A program made the position numbers and the translations under genes. Source: Synergistaceae bacterium (GTDB taxonomy: Bacteria > Synergistota > Synergistia > Synergistales > Aminobacteriaceae). Taken from it: a stretch of DNA of 64,000 nucleotides. The stretch covers positions 1-64,000 of the forward strand of contig JAFYBQ010000028.1 in NCBI GenBank assembly GCA_017540085.1, read 5' to 3'. Within the stretch, counting starts at the first letter, position 1. The number at the start of each line of letters is the position of its first letter. Below are positions 16,926 to 26,310 of the stretch, in pieces. The notes below the pieces were generated by a model, which ran no database searches, was not told where the DNA came from, and saw only the letters and a program-made list of their open reading frames with translations.

Positions 16926-16962
16926 CAAAAAAAATACCCTCCCGAAAATTTCAGGAAGGTAT
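16926..16962 (-). terminator. Rho-independent terminator after ilvD
   Basis: On the minus strand the stem ATACC-TCC pairs with GGA-GGGTAT across TGAAATTTTCG and is followed by eight T, directly after the ilvD stop. Confidence 0.85.
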
Positions 16963-16977
16963 CACGGATATTATTCC

Positions 16978-18645
16978 CTATTCAAGAATCGCGCCTTTGT
17001 CCGCTGACGTTACGAGCTTGGCATAACGCGCAAGATAGCCCGTCTTGATTTTCGGCTCATTGGGAGTCCAGTTCTTTCGGCGTTCGGCTAATTCCTCGTC
17101 CGAAACTTTCAGGGTTATGCTGTAATTGTTGATGTCAATCGCAATAATATCCCCCTCATGAACGAGTCCTATATTCCCGCCTGAAGCCGCCTCCGGGGAA
17201 ACATGGCCGATACTCGCGCCCCTCGTCGCCCCCGAAAATCTCCCGTCCGTAATCAGTGCCACGCTTGTGTCGAGTCCCATTCCGCAAATTGCGCTGGTAG
17301 GGTTCAGCATTTCGCGCATACCCGGCCCGCCTTTAGGCCCCTCGTAGCGAATCACAACGACATCGCCGGGGTTAATCTTCCGGGCATATATCGCGGCTAT
17401 TGCGTCATCCTCAGAGTCAAACACCCTCGCGGGGCCTTCATGCGTCATCATTTCAGGAGCGACCGCCGAGCGTTTCACCACACAGCCATCCGGCGCAAGG
17501 TTGCCCTTCAGGACTGCAATACCTCCTGTTGACGAGTACGGATTCTTCACCGTGCGGATTATTTCACCGTCAAGAATCTCACAGCCCGCTATATTTTCGG
17601 CGACTGTCTTCCCTGTGGCGGTGATTAGGTCTGTGCGGATTAGTCCGTTTTTCGCAAGCTCATTCATGACAGCGTAGACTCCTCCGGCGCGGTCTAAGTC
17701 CTCCATGAAGGTATCGCCCGCCGGGGCTAAGTGGCACAAATTCGGGGTGCGTTCGCTGATTTCGTTTGCGTGTGAAAGGTTGATTGTTACACCTGCTTCG
17801 TGAGCGATTGCGGGAAGGTGCAGCATTGTGTTTGTGGAGCAGCCCAAAGCCATGTCAACCGCTTCTGCATTGTCGAACGCTGAGGCCGTCATAATGTCGC
17901 GGGGGCGTATATTGTCCCTCACAAGCTCCATAATCTTCATGCCCGTTAATTTCGCGAGTCTGATTCTTGCTGACAGGGGAGCGGGGATTGTGCCGTTTCC
18001 TTTCAGCGACATTCCGATAGCTTCCGTAAGACAGTTCATAGAGTTTGCGGTGTACATTCCCGAACATGACCCGCAGGACGGGCAGGCGTTCTCGGTGTAG
18101 TCGTCGACTCCGGCCTCGTCAAGTTTCCCGGCATGATACGCCCCGACAGCCTCGAACATATGACTCAGGCAGGTACGCTTACCGTTCTTGAGATGTCCTG
18201 CGAGCATCGGCCCTCCGGCGCAGAATATTGCGGGAATGTTGAGACGCGCCGCCGCCATCAGGAGTCCCGGCACATTCTTGTCGCAGTTGGGAATCATCAC
18301 GAGTCCGTCAAACTGATGAGCGATCGCCATAGCCTCTGTACTGTCAGCAACAAGATCACGCGACACAAGGGAGTACTTCATACCTACATGACCCATGGCG
18401 ATACCGTCGCAGACAGCTATAGCCGGGAACATCATCGGAGTCCCTCCTGCCGCGTAAATGCCTTCTTTGACGGCCTGGGCGATTTTGTCGAGGTGCATAT
18501 GACCGGGGACTACCTCACTGAATGAGCTAACGACTCCGATTATAGGGCGGGAAATTTCTTCCTTCGTCAAACCTAAAGCGTAAAGCAGGCTAACATTCGG
18601 GGTGCGTTCGACTCCGGCTTTGATGTTATCACTTCGACACTTCAT
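16978..18645 (-). CDS. ilvD: Dihydroxy-acid dehydratase
   Basis: A 555-residue IlvD/Edd-family iron-sulfur enzyme that converts dihydroxy-isovalerate and dihydroxy-methylvalerate to the keto acids of valine and isoleucine synthesis. The cluster ligands are visible in [15 protein letters not shown] and [32 protein letters not shown] is near the C terminus. Full family length. It overlaps ilvC by 17 bases and follows it in a two-gene operon. ilvB/N (acetolactate synthase) are not in the window. Confidence 0.95.
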   Translation of the reverse strand: MKCRSDNIKAGVERTPNVSLLYALGLTKEEISRPIIGVVSSFSEVVPGHMHLDKIAQAVKEGIYAAGGTPMMFPAIAVCDGIAMGHVGMKYSLVSRDLVADSTEAMAIAHQFDGLVMIPNCDKNVPGLLMAAARLNIPAIFCAGGPMLAGHLKNGKRTCLSHMFEAVGAYHAGKLDEAGVDDYTENACPSCGSCSGMYTANSMNCLTEAIGMSLKGNGTIPAPLSARIRLAKLTGMKIMELVRDNIRPRDIMTASAFDNAEAVDMALGCSTNTMLHLPAIAHEAGVTINLSHANEISERTPNLCHLAPAGDTFMEDLDRAGGVYAVMNELAKNGLIRTDLITATGKTVAENIAGCEILDGEIIRTVKNPYSSTGGIAVLKGNLAPDGCVVKRSAVAPEMMTHEGPARVFDSEDDAIAAIYARKINPGDVVVIRYEGPKGGPGMREMLNPTSAICGMGLDTSVALITDGRFSGATRGASIGHVSPEAASGGNIGLVHEGDIIAIDINNYSITLKVSDEELAERRKNWTPNEPKIKTGYLARYAKLVTSADKGAILE

Positions 18646-19648
18646 CGAGGCTTGAACCGTCCTTCCACAACATTTGCTCGCGTAACTCTTTGCCGATTAC
18701 CTCCATCGGGTGCTTTGCGAGCTGATCCCGGCGTGAGTTGAAGAAAGTGCGCCCGTTCTTGTTCTCGGCGATCCATCTTCCCGCAAATGTTCCGTCCTGA
18801 ATGTCCTGCAAAACTTTCCGCATGTTGGCTTTGATTTCCTCATGAGGAAGCACGCGAGGCCCTGAAACGTATTCGCCGAACTCGGCTGTGTCGGAAATTG
18901 AGTAGTTCATTGCCGCGACTCCGCCCCTGTTCACGAGGTCGATGATTAATTTCATCTCGTGTATGCACTCAAAGTATGCATTAACGGGGTCATAGCCTGC
19001 CTCACAGAGTACTTCAAATCCGCACTGCATGAGGTCAACGACTCCGCCGCAAAGAACAGTCTGCTCCCCGAATAAATCCGTCTCGGTCTCCTGCTGCATG
19101 GTAGTCTCAAGTATTCCGGCTCTCGCTCCGCCAATCCCGGCAATGTATGCTAATGCGGTGTCGAGGCATTTCCCGGAAGCGTCCTGCTCAACGGCCACAA
19201 GGCAGGGGACTCCCTTCCCGGCAACGTACTGACTACGCACCGTATGCCCCGGTCCTTTGGGCGCGGCCATGAAGACATCGACTCCGGCGGGTGCGACAAT
19301 CTGCTTGTACCTGATGTTGAAGCCGTGAGCGAATGCGATTGTCTTTCCCTCTGTGAGGTTGGGCAGCATTTCGGCGCGGTACATGTCGGCCTGCTTCTCG
19401 TCATTGATGAGTATCATGATGATGTCGGCGGCCTTTGTTGCTTCTGCGACTGTCATAACCGTAAAGCCGTCTTTCTCTGCGACAGGCCATGACTTTCCGC
19501 CCTTGTAGAGTCCGACAATGACATCACAGCCCGAATCGCGGAGATTCATTGCGTGGGCGTGTCCCTGTGAGCCGTAGCCGATGATGGCGATCTTCCTGCC
19601 TGTGAGCTTGCCTAAATCGCAGTCCTTCTCATAATAAACTCTTGCCAT
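18629..19648 (-). CDS. ilvC: Ketol-acid reductoisomerase
   Basis: A 339-residue class I IlvC, which rearranges and reduces acetolactate with NADPH. The nucleotide-binding loop is [20 protein letters not shown]. The C-terminal knotted domain holds the metal-binding residues, including [20 protein letters not shown] and the Glu residues of the [12 protein letters not shown] region. AAGGAG precedes the ATG. The presence of ilvC-ilvD and an acetolactate decarboxylase elsewhere in the window suggests that acetolactate is a live intermediate in this organism. Confidence 0.95.
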   Translation of the reverse strand: MARVYYEKDCDLGKLTGRKIAIIGYGSQGHAHAMNLRDSGCDVIVGLYKGGKSWPVAEKDGFTVMTVAEATKAADIIMILINDEKQADMYRAEMLPNLTEGKTIAFAHGFNIRYKQIVAPAGVDVFMAAPKGPGHTVRSQYVAGKGVPCLVAVEQDASGKCLDTALAYIAGIGGARAGILETTMQQETETDLFGEQTVLCGGVVDLMQCGFEVLCEAGYDPVNAYFECIHEMKLIIDLVNRGGVAAMNYSISDTAEFGEYVSGPRVLPHEEIKANMRKVLQDIQDGTFAGRWIAENKNGRTFFNSRRDQLAKHPMEVIGKELREQMLWKDGSSLDEVSK

Positions 19649-19834
19649 GAAAATTATTGCTCCTTTTTTTTGCGTGGAAATTTGGAATATTTTAGCAGAG
19701 AAAAATTTTTATTACACAGGGCAGAATATGAGTCCCAAAAAAATTAACGCCTGTGAAATTCTGAATAAGTGAAAAATTGCCCGCGCTGTGTCATAATTCA
19801 GGCAGTCCAATTTTCAGCAGGAGGAAAATAAATC

Positions 19835-20509
19835 ATGAAAAAATTTGCGGCATTAGCATTCGTTCTTGTCCTCACAGTTTCGGGAACATCATTCGCGGCG
19901 GCGACTGCGGACTCGATAATCACCGGGGCGGTCTCAATAATCGAGGAAATGTCATCGCAGGGCGACGTTTCTTCAATGGCTGACACCGTGAACGCCTCCC
20001 GCGCCATAGCTATAGTTCCGTCAATGGTCAAAGCAGGCTTCATCATCGGCGGCGAATACGGCGAGGGACTCATTCTCCGCCACGAAAACGGCAAATGGTA
20101 CGGGCCTAGCTTCTACAACATCGGCGGAGGGTCATTCGGATTTCAGGCCGGAGTTCAGAGCGTTGCGCTTCTTCTGTCTGTGTCGAACGAGCGCGGAGTC
20201 GGAGCTTTCACCGGGAGCAAAACGAAACTCGGCGGAGATTTCTCGATTGCCGCGGGGCCTGTGGGAAGACGTGCGGAGGCTGCTACAGACGCGCAGATTA
20301 AAGCGTCAATCTACAGCTACTCAATCGCAAAGGGACTTTTCGCGGGTGTCTCTCTTGACGGCTCTGTGATTAGCATCAGCGTGAAGCGCAACAAAGAGTA
20401 CTGGGGCGACAAGGTTACGGCGAAAGAAGCCCTCAACAAGCCCGCAGATGACAAGCGTATACTTCCGCTCGTTAATGCTCTCGACAATCTCATCAAGAAA
20501 GCAAAGTAG
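19835..20509 (+). CDS. Exported SYLF (YSC84-type) domain protein
   Basis: A 224-residue protein with a signal peptide (MKKFAALAFVLVLTVSGTSF, cleavage after AA) followed by a SYLF domain. IAIVPSMVKAGFIIGGEYGE, GPSFYNIGGGSFGFQAGVQS and a C-terminal AKGLFAGVSLDGSVI are its typical pieces. SYLF domains bind lipids; bacterial exported members are common but of unknown role, and this one would be periplasmic. It has AGGAGG upstream and stands alone, convergent with the grd operon. Confidence 0.88.
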   Translation: MKKFAALAFVLVLTVSGTSFAAATADSIITGAVSIIEEMSSQGDVSSMADTVNASRAIAIVPSMVKAGFIIGGEYGEGLILRHENGKWYGPSFYNIGGGSFGFQAGVQSVALLLSVSNERGVGAFTGSKTKLGGDFSIAAGPVGRRAEAATDAQIKASIYSYSIAKGLFAGVSLDGSVISISVKRNKEYWGDKVTAKEALNKPADDKRILPLVNALDNLIKKAK

Positions 20510-20554
20510 ACCGCAAAAATTACAGGGGGCAAAATTCCTTCACCCCCTGCATTC

Positions 20555-20782
20555 TTATTCCTCTTCTGTTATTTCGTGATACCCCGCAACGTTAATCTTC
20601 TTTTCTCCCGCAATCCCTTCAACATTTTCCTTCATGTCGCAGGGAAACTCGCAGGCTAATCCGCACGATGATGACAATTTTCTTGGCACCGGGGCAATAC
20701 GCGCGGGGATTCCTGATTTCCGGCATGACCGCTCAAAGAGTAACGCCGCGCTTGTAGTCTTGAATGTGGCAAGGCAGAACAT
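20555..20782 (-). CDS. DUF3343 protein, putative Se/S carrier
   Basis: A 75-residue protein of the DUF3343 type, a small family proposed to carry selenium or sulfur as a persulfide-like group. The start contains FKTTSAALLFERSCRKSGIP and the middle the conserved PVPRKLSSSCGLAC, whose Cys-Gly is the proposed carrier site. Its ATG follows the grdD stop with no gap, so it is translated as the last gene of the grd operon. Position next to selenoprotein genes and within 15 kb of selA, selB and selD supports a selenium role; the chemistry is not proven by sequence. Confidence 0.75.
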   Translation of the reverse strand: MFCLATFKTTSAALLFERSCRKSGIPARIAPVPRKLSSSCGLACEFPCDMKENVEGIAGEKKINVAGYHEITEEE

Positions 20783-21952
20783 TTACAGATAGCCGTTAGC
20801 TTTGAGAATTTCGGCGGCCTTCTCCATGTGTCTGCGCGGCATTTTGATTACCGGCCCTGTGCAGCCCATTGCGGACTCGGCGTAAATTCCTTCCTTCCAC
20901 AAAACTTTCACCGCGTTGTCGATCTCAAGTACATCAATTCCGTGTAATTCGTCATCTGTCGGTTCTGCGGGAGGTGCTTTCACTTCCTCTTCAGCCTGAG
21001 CCGCTTTAGGTGTGAGTCCGTCAATTTCATCATCAAGCCCGGCATTTCTGGCGGCTTTGAGTTCGTCAGCAACTTTTTCCGGCAATCCTCCCTGAATCAC
21101 AGCGGCTGTGAACGCAAGAGCATTCGCGATGACTGGCGCGCCTGATGCACGGGAGACGATAGAGACGACATGCTTCCATCCCTCGCCGCATGAAGGCCCG
21201 TAGCCCCAGCCGGTTGCCTCGTAGCTTCCGCCTGTCGTGAATGACGAGAACATTTTGACGAGAACATTCCCCGTAAGAGTGTCAGTAACGCAAACGTCAA
21301 CAGCTCCCGTTAAGATGTCATTTCCGCGCAGAACACTTCCGCCGTCAGCGCGGGTCGACTCACCGAACGTTATCGGGTAGCCTTTCTCCTTCATTCGGGA
21401 CAGCGCACGGAAAACGGGCTGTGCTGTGTCAACATTGAGTATGCCGACAGTAGGATTTGCGATTCCGAGAGACTTTGCGACCGCGATTCCGTAGACTGCG
21501 TTGCGTAACATTGCCTCGCCGCGTACGGTTGATGATGTTCCTGTTGTTGACGCGAGAATCATAGGCCGGCCTCTTCCGGGCGTGAAGACTCTTCCGATTG
21601 TCGTTACGCCGAGCGGGAACGGGAAATGCATTGCCACAGCTCCGGCGACTTCCCCGGACTTCACAGCCTCTTCAAGCCTCGCGGGAATATCGCACTCCTC
21701 GCAGTCTATGTACTCTAAATCCTCGTAGCCTTCAACTTTCGGGCCGATAAGGACGGGGATAACTGCTGATGATGTCTGAAGGGCTAATCTTGCGCCCTTT
21801 GCGATTTCCTTTGCGCCGTGTTCGCTCCCGGAGGCCATGAGTCCGACTCTGACTTTAGGCCCGCCGGATTTCGCGCTCTCTATAATCTCGCTGAGAGCCT
21901 CGCCGACTAATTTTTTGATTGCGTCAGACATTTTAGGCCAGCTTTCCGGCAA
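20783..21952 (-). CDS. grdD: Glycine/sarcosine/betaine reductase component C, alpha subunit
   Basis: A 389-residue PlsX-like protein matching GrdD. Component C releases the acetyl group, bound as a thioester after reduction, onto phosphate to give acetyl phosphate, so the reaction yields ATP through acetate kinase. Recognisable segments include VRVGLMASGSEHGAKEIAKG, AVAMHFPFPLGVTTIGRVFT and a C-terminal AMGCTGPVIKMPRRHMEKA. It overlaps grdC by 20 bases. The same-strand order trxA-grdA-grdC-grdD supports the assignment. Confidence 0.92.
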   Translation of the reverse strand: MPESWPKMSDAIKKLVGEALSEIIESAKSGGPKVRVGLMASGSEHGAKEIAKGARLALQTSSAVIPVLIGPKVEGYEDLEYIDCEECDIPARLEEAVKSGEVAGAVAMHFPFPLGVTTIGRVFTPGRGRPMILASTTGTSSTVRGEAMLRNAVYGIAVAKSLGIANPTVGILNVDTAQPVFRALSRMKEKGYPITFGESTRADGGSVLRGNDILTGAVDVCVTDTLTGNVLVKMFSSFTTGGSYEATGWGYGPSCGEGWKHVVSIVSRASGAPVIANALAFTAAVIQGGLPEKVADELKAARNAGLDDEIDGLTPKAAQAEEEVKAPPAEPTDDELHGIDVLEIDNAVKVLWKEGIYAESAMGCTGPVIKMPRRHMEKAAEILKANGYL

Positions 21953-23477
21953 CTTCGCCTAACGCTTCAAGTATCATTGCTTTGATGTCGTCTTTGCTGA
22001 CTGCTGACGTAGGCGCAACGGGTTCAGGCTTCTCGATGAGGAATGACGCACCGTCAGCAAGATTCGTGAGTCTCGCGAGGAACAATGAGCCTTTGCCGAT
22101 GATCATAGCGCGCTTGATTTTGCCCTCGTTGATGAGTTCACATGCCGGGCCTATGAAGGGAACGCCCGCGGGAATATGTCCCTGTGTGTGTGCGTAGCCT
22201 ATTGTGCCGTGCTGCTTGATGAAGTCCATCATTGCGGGTTTCTCGATTGCCTTCTTCATTACAGCGAGTGCCGCAATCATTTTGATGTTCGCTAAAGGTA
22301 CGTTGCCAGCTCCGGCGGGTTCGGTGATTTCGTGGTTCTGCAGTTCCGGCGCGAATCTGTCAACATCTGCAAACGTGAGTCCGGCTTTCTGCAAAGGCTC
22401 AAACGTCAGCGCACTTGTTACGGCCTGAGGTGCGCCGCCCGCGCCTACCGTGTGTTTTCCGAGAACGTCAAGACGCATTACGGGCATTGTACCGTCATCA
22501 GGCACAATCAGAACGGCGAAACTTCCGACGCAGTCCTCAAGCGCGAGGAGTCCTTTCTTCACGTGGTCGCGTGAGTTCATATAGAGCTTGGGAATTGACC
22601 CGCCCGCGACAACCGCAATATTTTTCCTTGCACCTGAAGCAACCTGTGCCGCCGCGTTAATCATGGCGTTTACAGGCCCGGCGCAGAATCCGCGTACATC
22701 ACAGCCAGAAGCGTTTGTGCAGCCTGCAACTTCAGCGATTGCCTTTGCGAAATTTCCGCCTGCCCTCTGTCCTACGTCCCCGGCTCCTTCCTCTGAACAC
22801 TCAATCACGAAATCGAGGTCAAGGGGATTCATTCCGCTGTTCTTGAGGAGGTGCAGAAGTGCGAGGACTCCTGACGCTTTGCCCGCAAGATTCTCCATCA
22901 GCACATGAGCCGTCAAGCACTGATCTGTAGGATGTCCGCTCCTGATACAGCCGACAACCTTCCCGCCGAAATACAGGGGGAGTCCGGCGCGTTCTTTGTA
23001 TTCCGTCTCAATCTCCGCAAGATCGTGCATATTCTTGGGACGGACGACTCTTTTCACGATTGCTTCTGTGATTACGGGGTCTTCCGCCAATTTCTTGCTG
23101 ACTTCCTCCGCAAATGATTTCTCAAGCCACACAAGCTCGAACTCATCACATGCGCTGATTAATCCGAGAAACTCATCTTCCGGCATAAGCTCGCCGAATT
23201 TCCCGTAGCGTTTCGCTTTCTCATCGGGAAGAAGGTTATCAACCCACGGAGTTTTGAGTCCTTCAAATTCCTCGTAGGAGATTCCGCCGATGTATGTCTG
23301 ATTCGGCGCATAGTGGAGCGCGTGATCGTAGCTCTGCAAATGTTTCGGGAGCGCGTCTAAATACTCCTGCTCTTTTCCGCTGTGGAATGCCTCATAGGGT
23401 GTCCCGCCGTAATGGCTTCCTGTTTCGGGGGCGTGATTGAGGCAGTATGAGTAGCTTTTGATTCCGACTTTTGACAT
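21933..23477 (-). CDS. grdC: Glycine/sarcosine/betaine reductase component C, beta subunit
   Basis: A 514-residue thiolase-fold protein matching GrdC. The start carries the family stretch SYCLNHAPETGSHYGGTPYE, a probable acyl-accepting Cys lies in NASGCDVRGFCAGPVNA, and the C-terminal half has AHTQGHIPAGVPFIGPACEL. GrdC receives the carboxymethyl-derived acetyl from selenoprotein A and passes it to phosphate together with GrdD. A GGAG site precedes the ATG. Between grdA and grdC lies a strong stem-loop that may set different expression levels. Confidence 0.93.
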   Translation of the reverse strand: MSKVGIKSYSYCLNHAPETGSHYGGTPYEAFHSGKEQEYLDALPKHLQSYDHALHYAPNQTYIGGISYEEFEGLKTPWVDNLLPDEKAKRYGKFGELMPEDEFLGLISACDEFELVWLEKSFAEEVSKKLAEDPVITEAIVKRVVRPKNMHDLAEIETEYKERAGLPLYFGGKVVGCIRSGHPTDQCLTAHVLMENLAGKASGVLALLHLLKNSGMNPLDLDFVIECSEEGAGDVGQRAGGNFAKAIAEVAGCTNASGCDVRGFCAGPVNAMINAAAQVASGARKNIAVVAGGSIPKLYMNSRDHVKKGLLALEDCVGSFAVLIVPDDGTMPVMRLDVLGKHTVGAGGAPQAVTSALTFEPLQKAGLTFADVDRFAPELQNHEITEPAGAGNVPLANIKMIAALAVMKKAIEKPAMMDFIKQHGTIGYAHTQGHIPAGVPFIGPACELINEGKIKRAMIIGKGSLFLARLTNLADGASFLIEKPEPVAPTSAVSKDDIKAMILEALGEVAGKLA

Positions 23478-23507
23478 GATATTTTCTCCGCTTTCTGTAA
23501 AATTAAT

Positions 23508-23540
23508 GCCCGGAGGATTCTTTAACGGATTCCCCCGGGC
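23508..23540 (-). terminator. Intercistronic stem-loop between grdA and grdC
   Basis: On the minus strand GCCCGG-GGGA pairs with TCC-CCGGGC across a loop of about ten bases, followed by a weak ATTAATTTT tail. Component A is usually made in excess over C, so this could be a leaky terminator or an mRNA 3'-end stabiliser rather than the end of the operon. Confidence 0.55.
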
Positions 23541-23560
23541 GTTTTGTTTCAGGATGTTAC

Positions 23561-24037
23561 TTATTCAATAGCGTTCTTGCTGTACTGGTCGCGCATACCT
23601 TTGACTGCCGCGGTTAATGCTTCAGGATCAAGCACCATTTCCATCATGCTAATCTGCTCTTCCCATGCTGCGGGGTCGCACTCAGCTCTGATTACGGGGT
23701 CAAATACGTGATATACAGGGAGTTCCAACGAAACTCCGGCGAGGGGTCCTGCGTAGGTCGGGTCGCCTGCTGTAACTGTCTCGGCGTAAATCTCTGCGCC
23801 CTCTGCGTCAGATGATCCGAGAATTACAATGCAATCCGTACCGTATTTCTCTCCAGCGTCCTTTACACGCTGCTGATTCTGCAGGTCCATCGCTCCTGCG
23901 GCCGTTCAGACAAAGCACTCGGTAGCTGAGAATATTATCTCCGCTCCGCTGTCTTTGAGACATGCTTCCATTGCAGGCCCGGGAACGCCGTCGCGCTCGC
24001 CGAGAAGCAATAATTTCTTACCTGCAAGTTTCCCCAT
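23561..24037 (-). CDS. grdA: Glycine/sarcosine/betaine reductase selenoprotein A (Sec44)
   Basis: Reading through one in-frame UGA (23908-23906) gives a 158-residue protein of exactly GrdA size. The diagnostic motif CFVUTAAGAMD places selenocysteine at residue 44, as in known GrdA. Selenoprotein A takes the carboxymethyl group from component B onto its Sec and hands it to component C as a thioester; thioredoxin then reduces the mixed selenide-sulfide. The ATG at 24037 begins [20 protein letters not shown], the family N terminus. A plain ORF call would miss the first 49 codons. A SECIS-like hairpin follows the UGA. trxA is immediately upstream. Confidence 0.96.
23881..23908 (-). promoter_or_regulatory. 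SECIS-like hairpin of grdA
   Basis: After the UGA and six bases, GCAGG pairs with CCUGC across a nine-base loop AGCGAUGGA. Bacterial SECIS elements sit directly downstream of the UGA inside the coding sequence and are bound by SelB. Confidence 0.6.
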
Positions 24038-24171
24038 GTCAAGACACCATCCCTTCATTTAATTTTTTGTTTGCTGACTGATTTTTATTCCGTGCTGATT
24101 TTTTGCTGACTTACACTTTCACTTTACGTTTAACGCTTTGAGGATTACCTCCGACATTAATGGCTTTCCCT

Positions 24172-24236
24172 GCTCCTGCCTCCCCTGCGCAAGGGGAGGT
24201 GCCTGAAAGGCGGAGGGGTCGCGGAGGGGTCGCCGA
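24172..24236. repeat. Dispersed palindromic element, copy 3 (trxA-grdA spacer)
   Basis: CCTCCCCTGCGCAAGGGGAGG is a near-perfect palindrome. It is followed by a tandem GGAGGGGTCGC unit and GGAGGGGTCGCCG. The tandem part is identical over 24 bases to the reverse complement of part of the selD copy. It lies just downstream of trxA, before grdA, outside coding sequence. Confidence 0.75.
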
Positions 24237-24248
24237 AGCATTCCTCGT

Positions 24249-24587
24249 TTAGCCCATAAGCTCGTCAACCTTTGCTGTTATCGTCTCGATTGTAAGGTCA
24301 TCGCCTCCGAGCCGTGCCACTTCTGCGCCGTCCTTGTAGAAAAGGAATGTGGGCTGTGCCATTACTGCCGGGCGTACCATCATTGCGACTCTCCTGTTCT
24401 TTGACGTGTCGACTGAGCAGAACTTGAATTTTCCCTCGTACTTGGGATTGTCGGCTAACTCGTGGTACTTGGGCATTAACGCCATGCAAGGCCCGCACTT
24501 AGGCCCCCAGAAGTCTAACACTGCGGGTACGGGGCTGTTCTTGAACTCGGCCTCGAAGTTTTCCTTTGTGATTTCGGTGATTGCCAT
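24249..24587 (-). CDS. trxA: Glycine-reductase-associated thioredoxin
   Basis: A 112-residue thioredoxin fold. The active site is in FWGPKCGPCMALMPKYHELA: the WGPKC form, rather than WAPWC, is typical of thioredoxins encoded with grd genes. The cis-Pro is in MAQPTFLFYKDG. It reduces the oxidised selenoprotein A during each turnover and is itself reduced by TrxB, encoded at 34667. It heads the trxA-grdA-grdC-grdD-DUF3343 operon. Both Cys are intact. Confidence 0.93.
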   Translation of the reverse strand: MAITEITKENFEAEFKNSPVPAVLDFWGPKCGPCMALMPKYHELADNPKYEGKFKFCSVDTSKNRRVAMMVRPAVMAQPTFLFYKDGAEVARLGGDDLTIETITAKVDELMG

Positions 24588-24976
24588 CTTTGATTTTCAC
24601 CTCGCTGTCCTTATGGAATGATTGTATTTTCCTGATTCGATTTGATTCCGTCAATACGTGATTCATTTGATTAACGGTTAATGATTTTTGTTATGGCCGA
24701 AAATTTCCCGCGCCGTTAAAATTTTAGACGCTGATAACATTTTTATTCCAACAAAATTTTCACACACACTTCACTTTTACGAGGCGGACTCTTTCTGAGG
24801 AATAAAGGCCGTGAATTTGTCGCTGTGATTTCCGGGAGCTGATTCAGAGTCAGCGGTGCGGTTTTCATGGAGTCGGTTTGTTAATGGCCATAATGATTCG
24901 GGAAGGGCGTTAAGGTTTTATGCGCGTGAAATTCTGCGTGCATGTTTCAACAACAATAAGGATGTGAAATTCAATA
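24588..24976. other. 389-base divergent intergenic region between trxA and grdE
   Basis: No gene is visible. The region must hold the promoters for both halves of the reductase system. A small hairpin, GCTGA-TTCAGAG-TCAGC (about 24839-24855), could be an operator. I looked for a glycine riboswitch and did not find the paired aptamer core. No confident -35/-10 pair was found on either strand. Confidence 0.4.
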
Positions 24977-26287
24977 ATGAGACTTGAAATAGGAGCGTTT
25001 CACGTCAAGGATATAAAGTTCGGCGACAAGACAGCATACAATGCCGGAGTCCTTACGGTGAACAAAGAAGAACTGCTCAAGGTCGTAAAAGAAGACGAGC
25101 ATATAACGACAGCGGATTTCAGAATCGTACACCCGGGCGACAACGTGATACTCTGCCCCGTGAAGGAAGCCGTAGAAATGCGGTGCAAAGTTTCAGGCGG
25201 ACACGGAATTTTCCCCGGCGTTCTGTCAGAAATGGAAGTAGCGGGTTCAGGCCGTACACATTGCCTTCAGGACTGCTCATTAATCGTAGTCGGTGAACAC
25301 GCAGGCGGATTCCAGGACGGCGTAATCGCTATGGGCGGGAAATACCAGCACCATACGATTTTCGGCGACATGGTGAATCTTGTGCTTGTTGCTGACACTG
25401 ACGAGGATTTTGAGCGGCACGAACAGCAGAAGAAGAATCACGCTCTCAGATGGGCGGGAATGAGACTCGCGGAATACATCGGCCAGTGCGTAAAGGACTT
25501 AGAGCCGGAAAATATCGAGGTCTACGATTTACCGTCAATCTACGAGAGAAGCGAAGAAGTCAACAAACTTCCGAGAGTAGTATACGTATTACAGCCTCAG
25601 ACTCAGATGGAAGCGATGGGCTACAACACATTGATTTACGGCTGGGACGGGAATCACATTCTGCCCACGTTCATGCACCCGAATGAACTTCTTGACGGCT
25701 GTATGGTGTCAGGCTCATTCATGCCTACGTCATCAAAGATTTCAACCTACGAGTTTGCGACGAATCCGATGATTAAGAGACTCTACGCACAGCACGGAAA
25801 GACAATAAACTTCCTCGGCGTAATAATGTCGACTCTTAACGTCAAAATGGATGAGAAAGTCCGCTGTGTGAAAATGGCCGGGCAGATCGCAACATCACTC
25901 GGCGTTCAGGCGGCTGTTGTCGCTGAAGAGGGCTACGGCAACCCCGATGTCGATTACACGGCTATGCTTGTTGAGCTTGAGAGACTCGGAATCAAGACGG
26001 TAGGACTCTCGGACGAATGCACAGGGCGCGACGGAGCATCACAGCCCCTTGTGTCAATGAACCCCGCAACTAACGCGCTTGTTACGACCGGCAACGTTTC
26101 GCAGATGTACGAGTTCCCCGCAGGAATGGAAGTTATCGGAGAGCTTGAAGCACTTGCGAGGGACGGCAATTCGGGCGGCTGGGAAGGCTGCATAAAGCCG
26201 GACGGGTCATTTGTCATGGAGAATAACGGAATGTTCTGCGCGAATCACATCAGCGGTTACTCCATGAGGACATGCGCGGATTTCTAG
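24977..26287 (+). CDS. grdE: Glycine/sarcosine/betaine reductase component B, proprotein subunit
   Basis: A 436-residue proprotein of the GrdE/GrdG/GrdI family. It is cleaved at a Cys whose backbone becomes a pyruvoyl group, which forms a Schiff base with the substrate amine. Here the Cys at residue 242, in NELLDGCMVSGSFMPTSS, matches the known cleavage position. The C-terminal part carries VGLSDECTGRDGASQPLVSM. GrdE (glycine), GrdG (sarcosine) and GrdI (betaine) cannot be told apart by eye. The BCCT transporter two genes downstream favours betaine or another N-methylated substrate, so the symbol is given at family level. Confidence 0.88.
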   Translation: MRLEIGAFHVKDIKFGDKTAYNAGVLTVNKEELLKVVKEDEHITTADFRIVHPGDNVILCPVKEAVEMRCKVSGGHGIFPGVLSEMEVAGSGRTHCLQDCSLIVVGEHAGGFQDGVIAMGGKYQHHTIFGDMVNLVLVADTDEDFERHEQQKKNHALRWAGMRLAEYIGQCVKDLEPENIEVYDLPSIYERSEEVNKLPRVVYVLQPQTQMEAMGYNTLIYGWDGNHILPTFMHPNELLDGCMVSGSFMPTSSKISTYEFATNPMIKRLYAQHGKTINFLGVIMSTLNVKMDEKVRCVKMAGQIATSLGVQAAVVAEEGYGNPDVDYTAMLVELERLGIKTVGLSDECTGRDGASQPLVSMNPATNALVTTGNVSQMYEFPAGMEVIGELEALARDGNSGGWEGCIKPDGSFVMENNGMFCANHISGYSMRTCADF

Positions 26288-26310
26288 TATAAAGGGGGGA
26301 AATCAGAATC

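Noticed and set aside
23891-23910. grdA as a truncated pseudogene starting at 23890
   Set aside because: The UGA lies exactly at the Sec44 position, the upstream codons match the GrdA N terminus and a hairpin follows, so it is a selenocysteine codon.
24588-24976. Glycine riboswitch upstream of grdE
   Set aside because: The stretch around 24785-24815 loosely recalls the 3' part of the aptamer, but the 5' helix and conserved core are absent, so no riboswitch is claimed.
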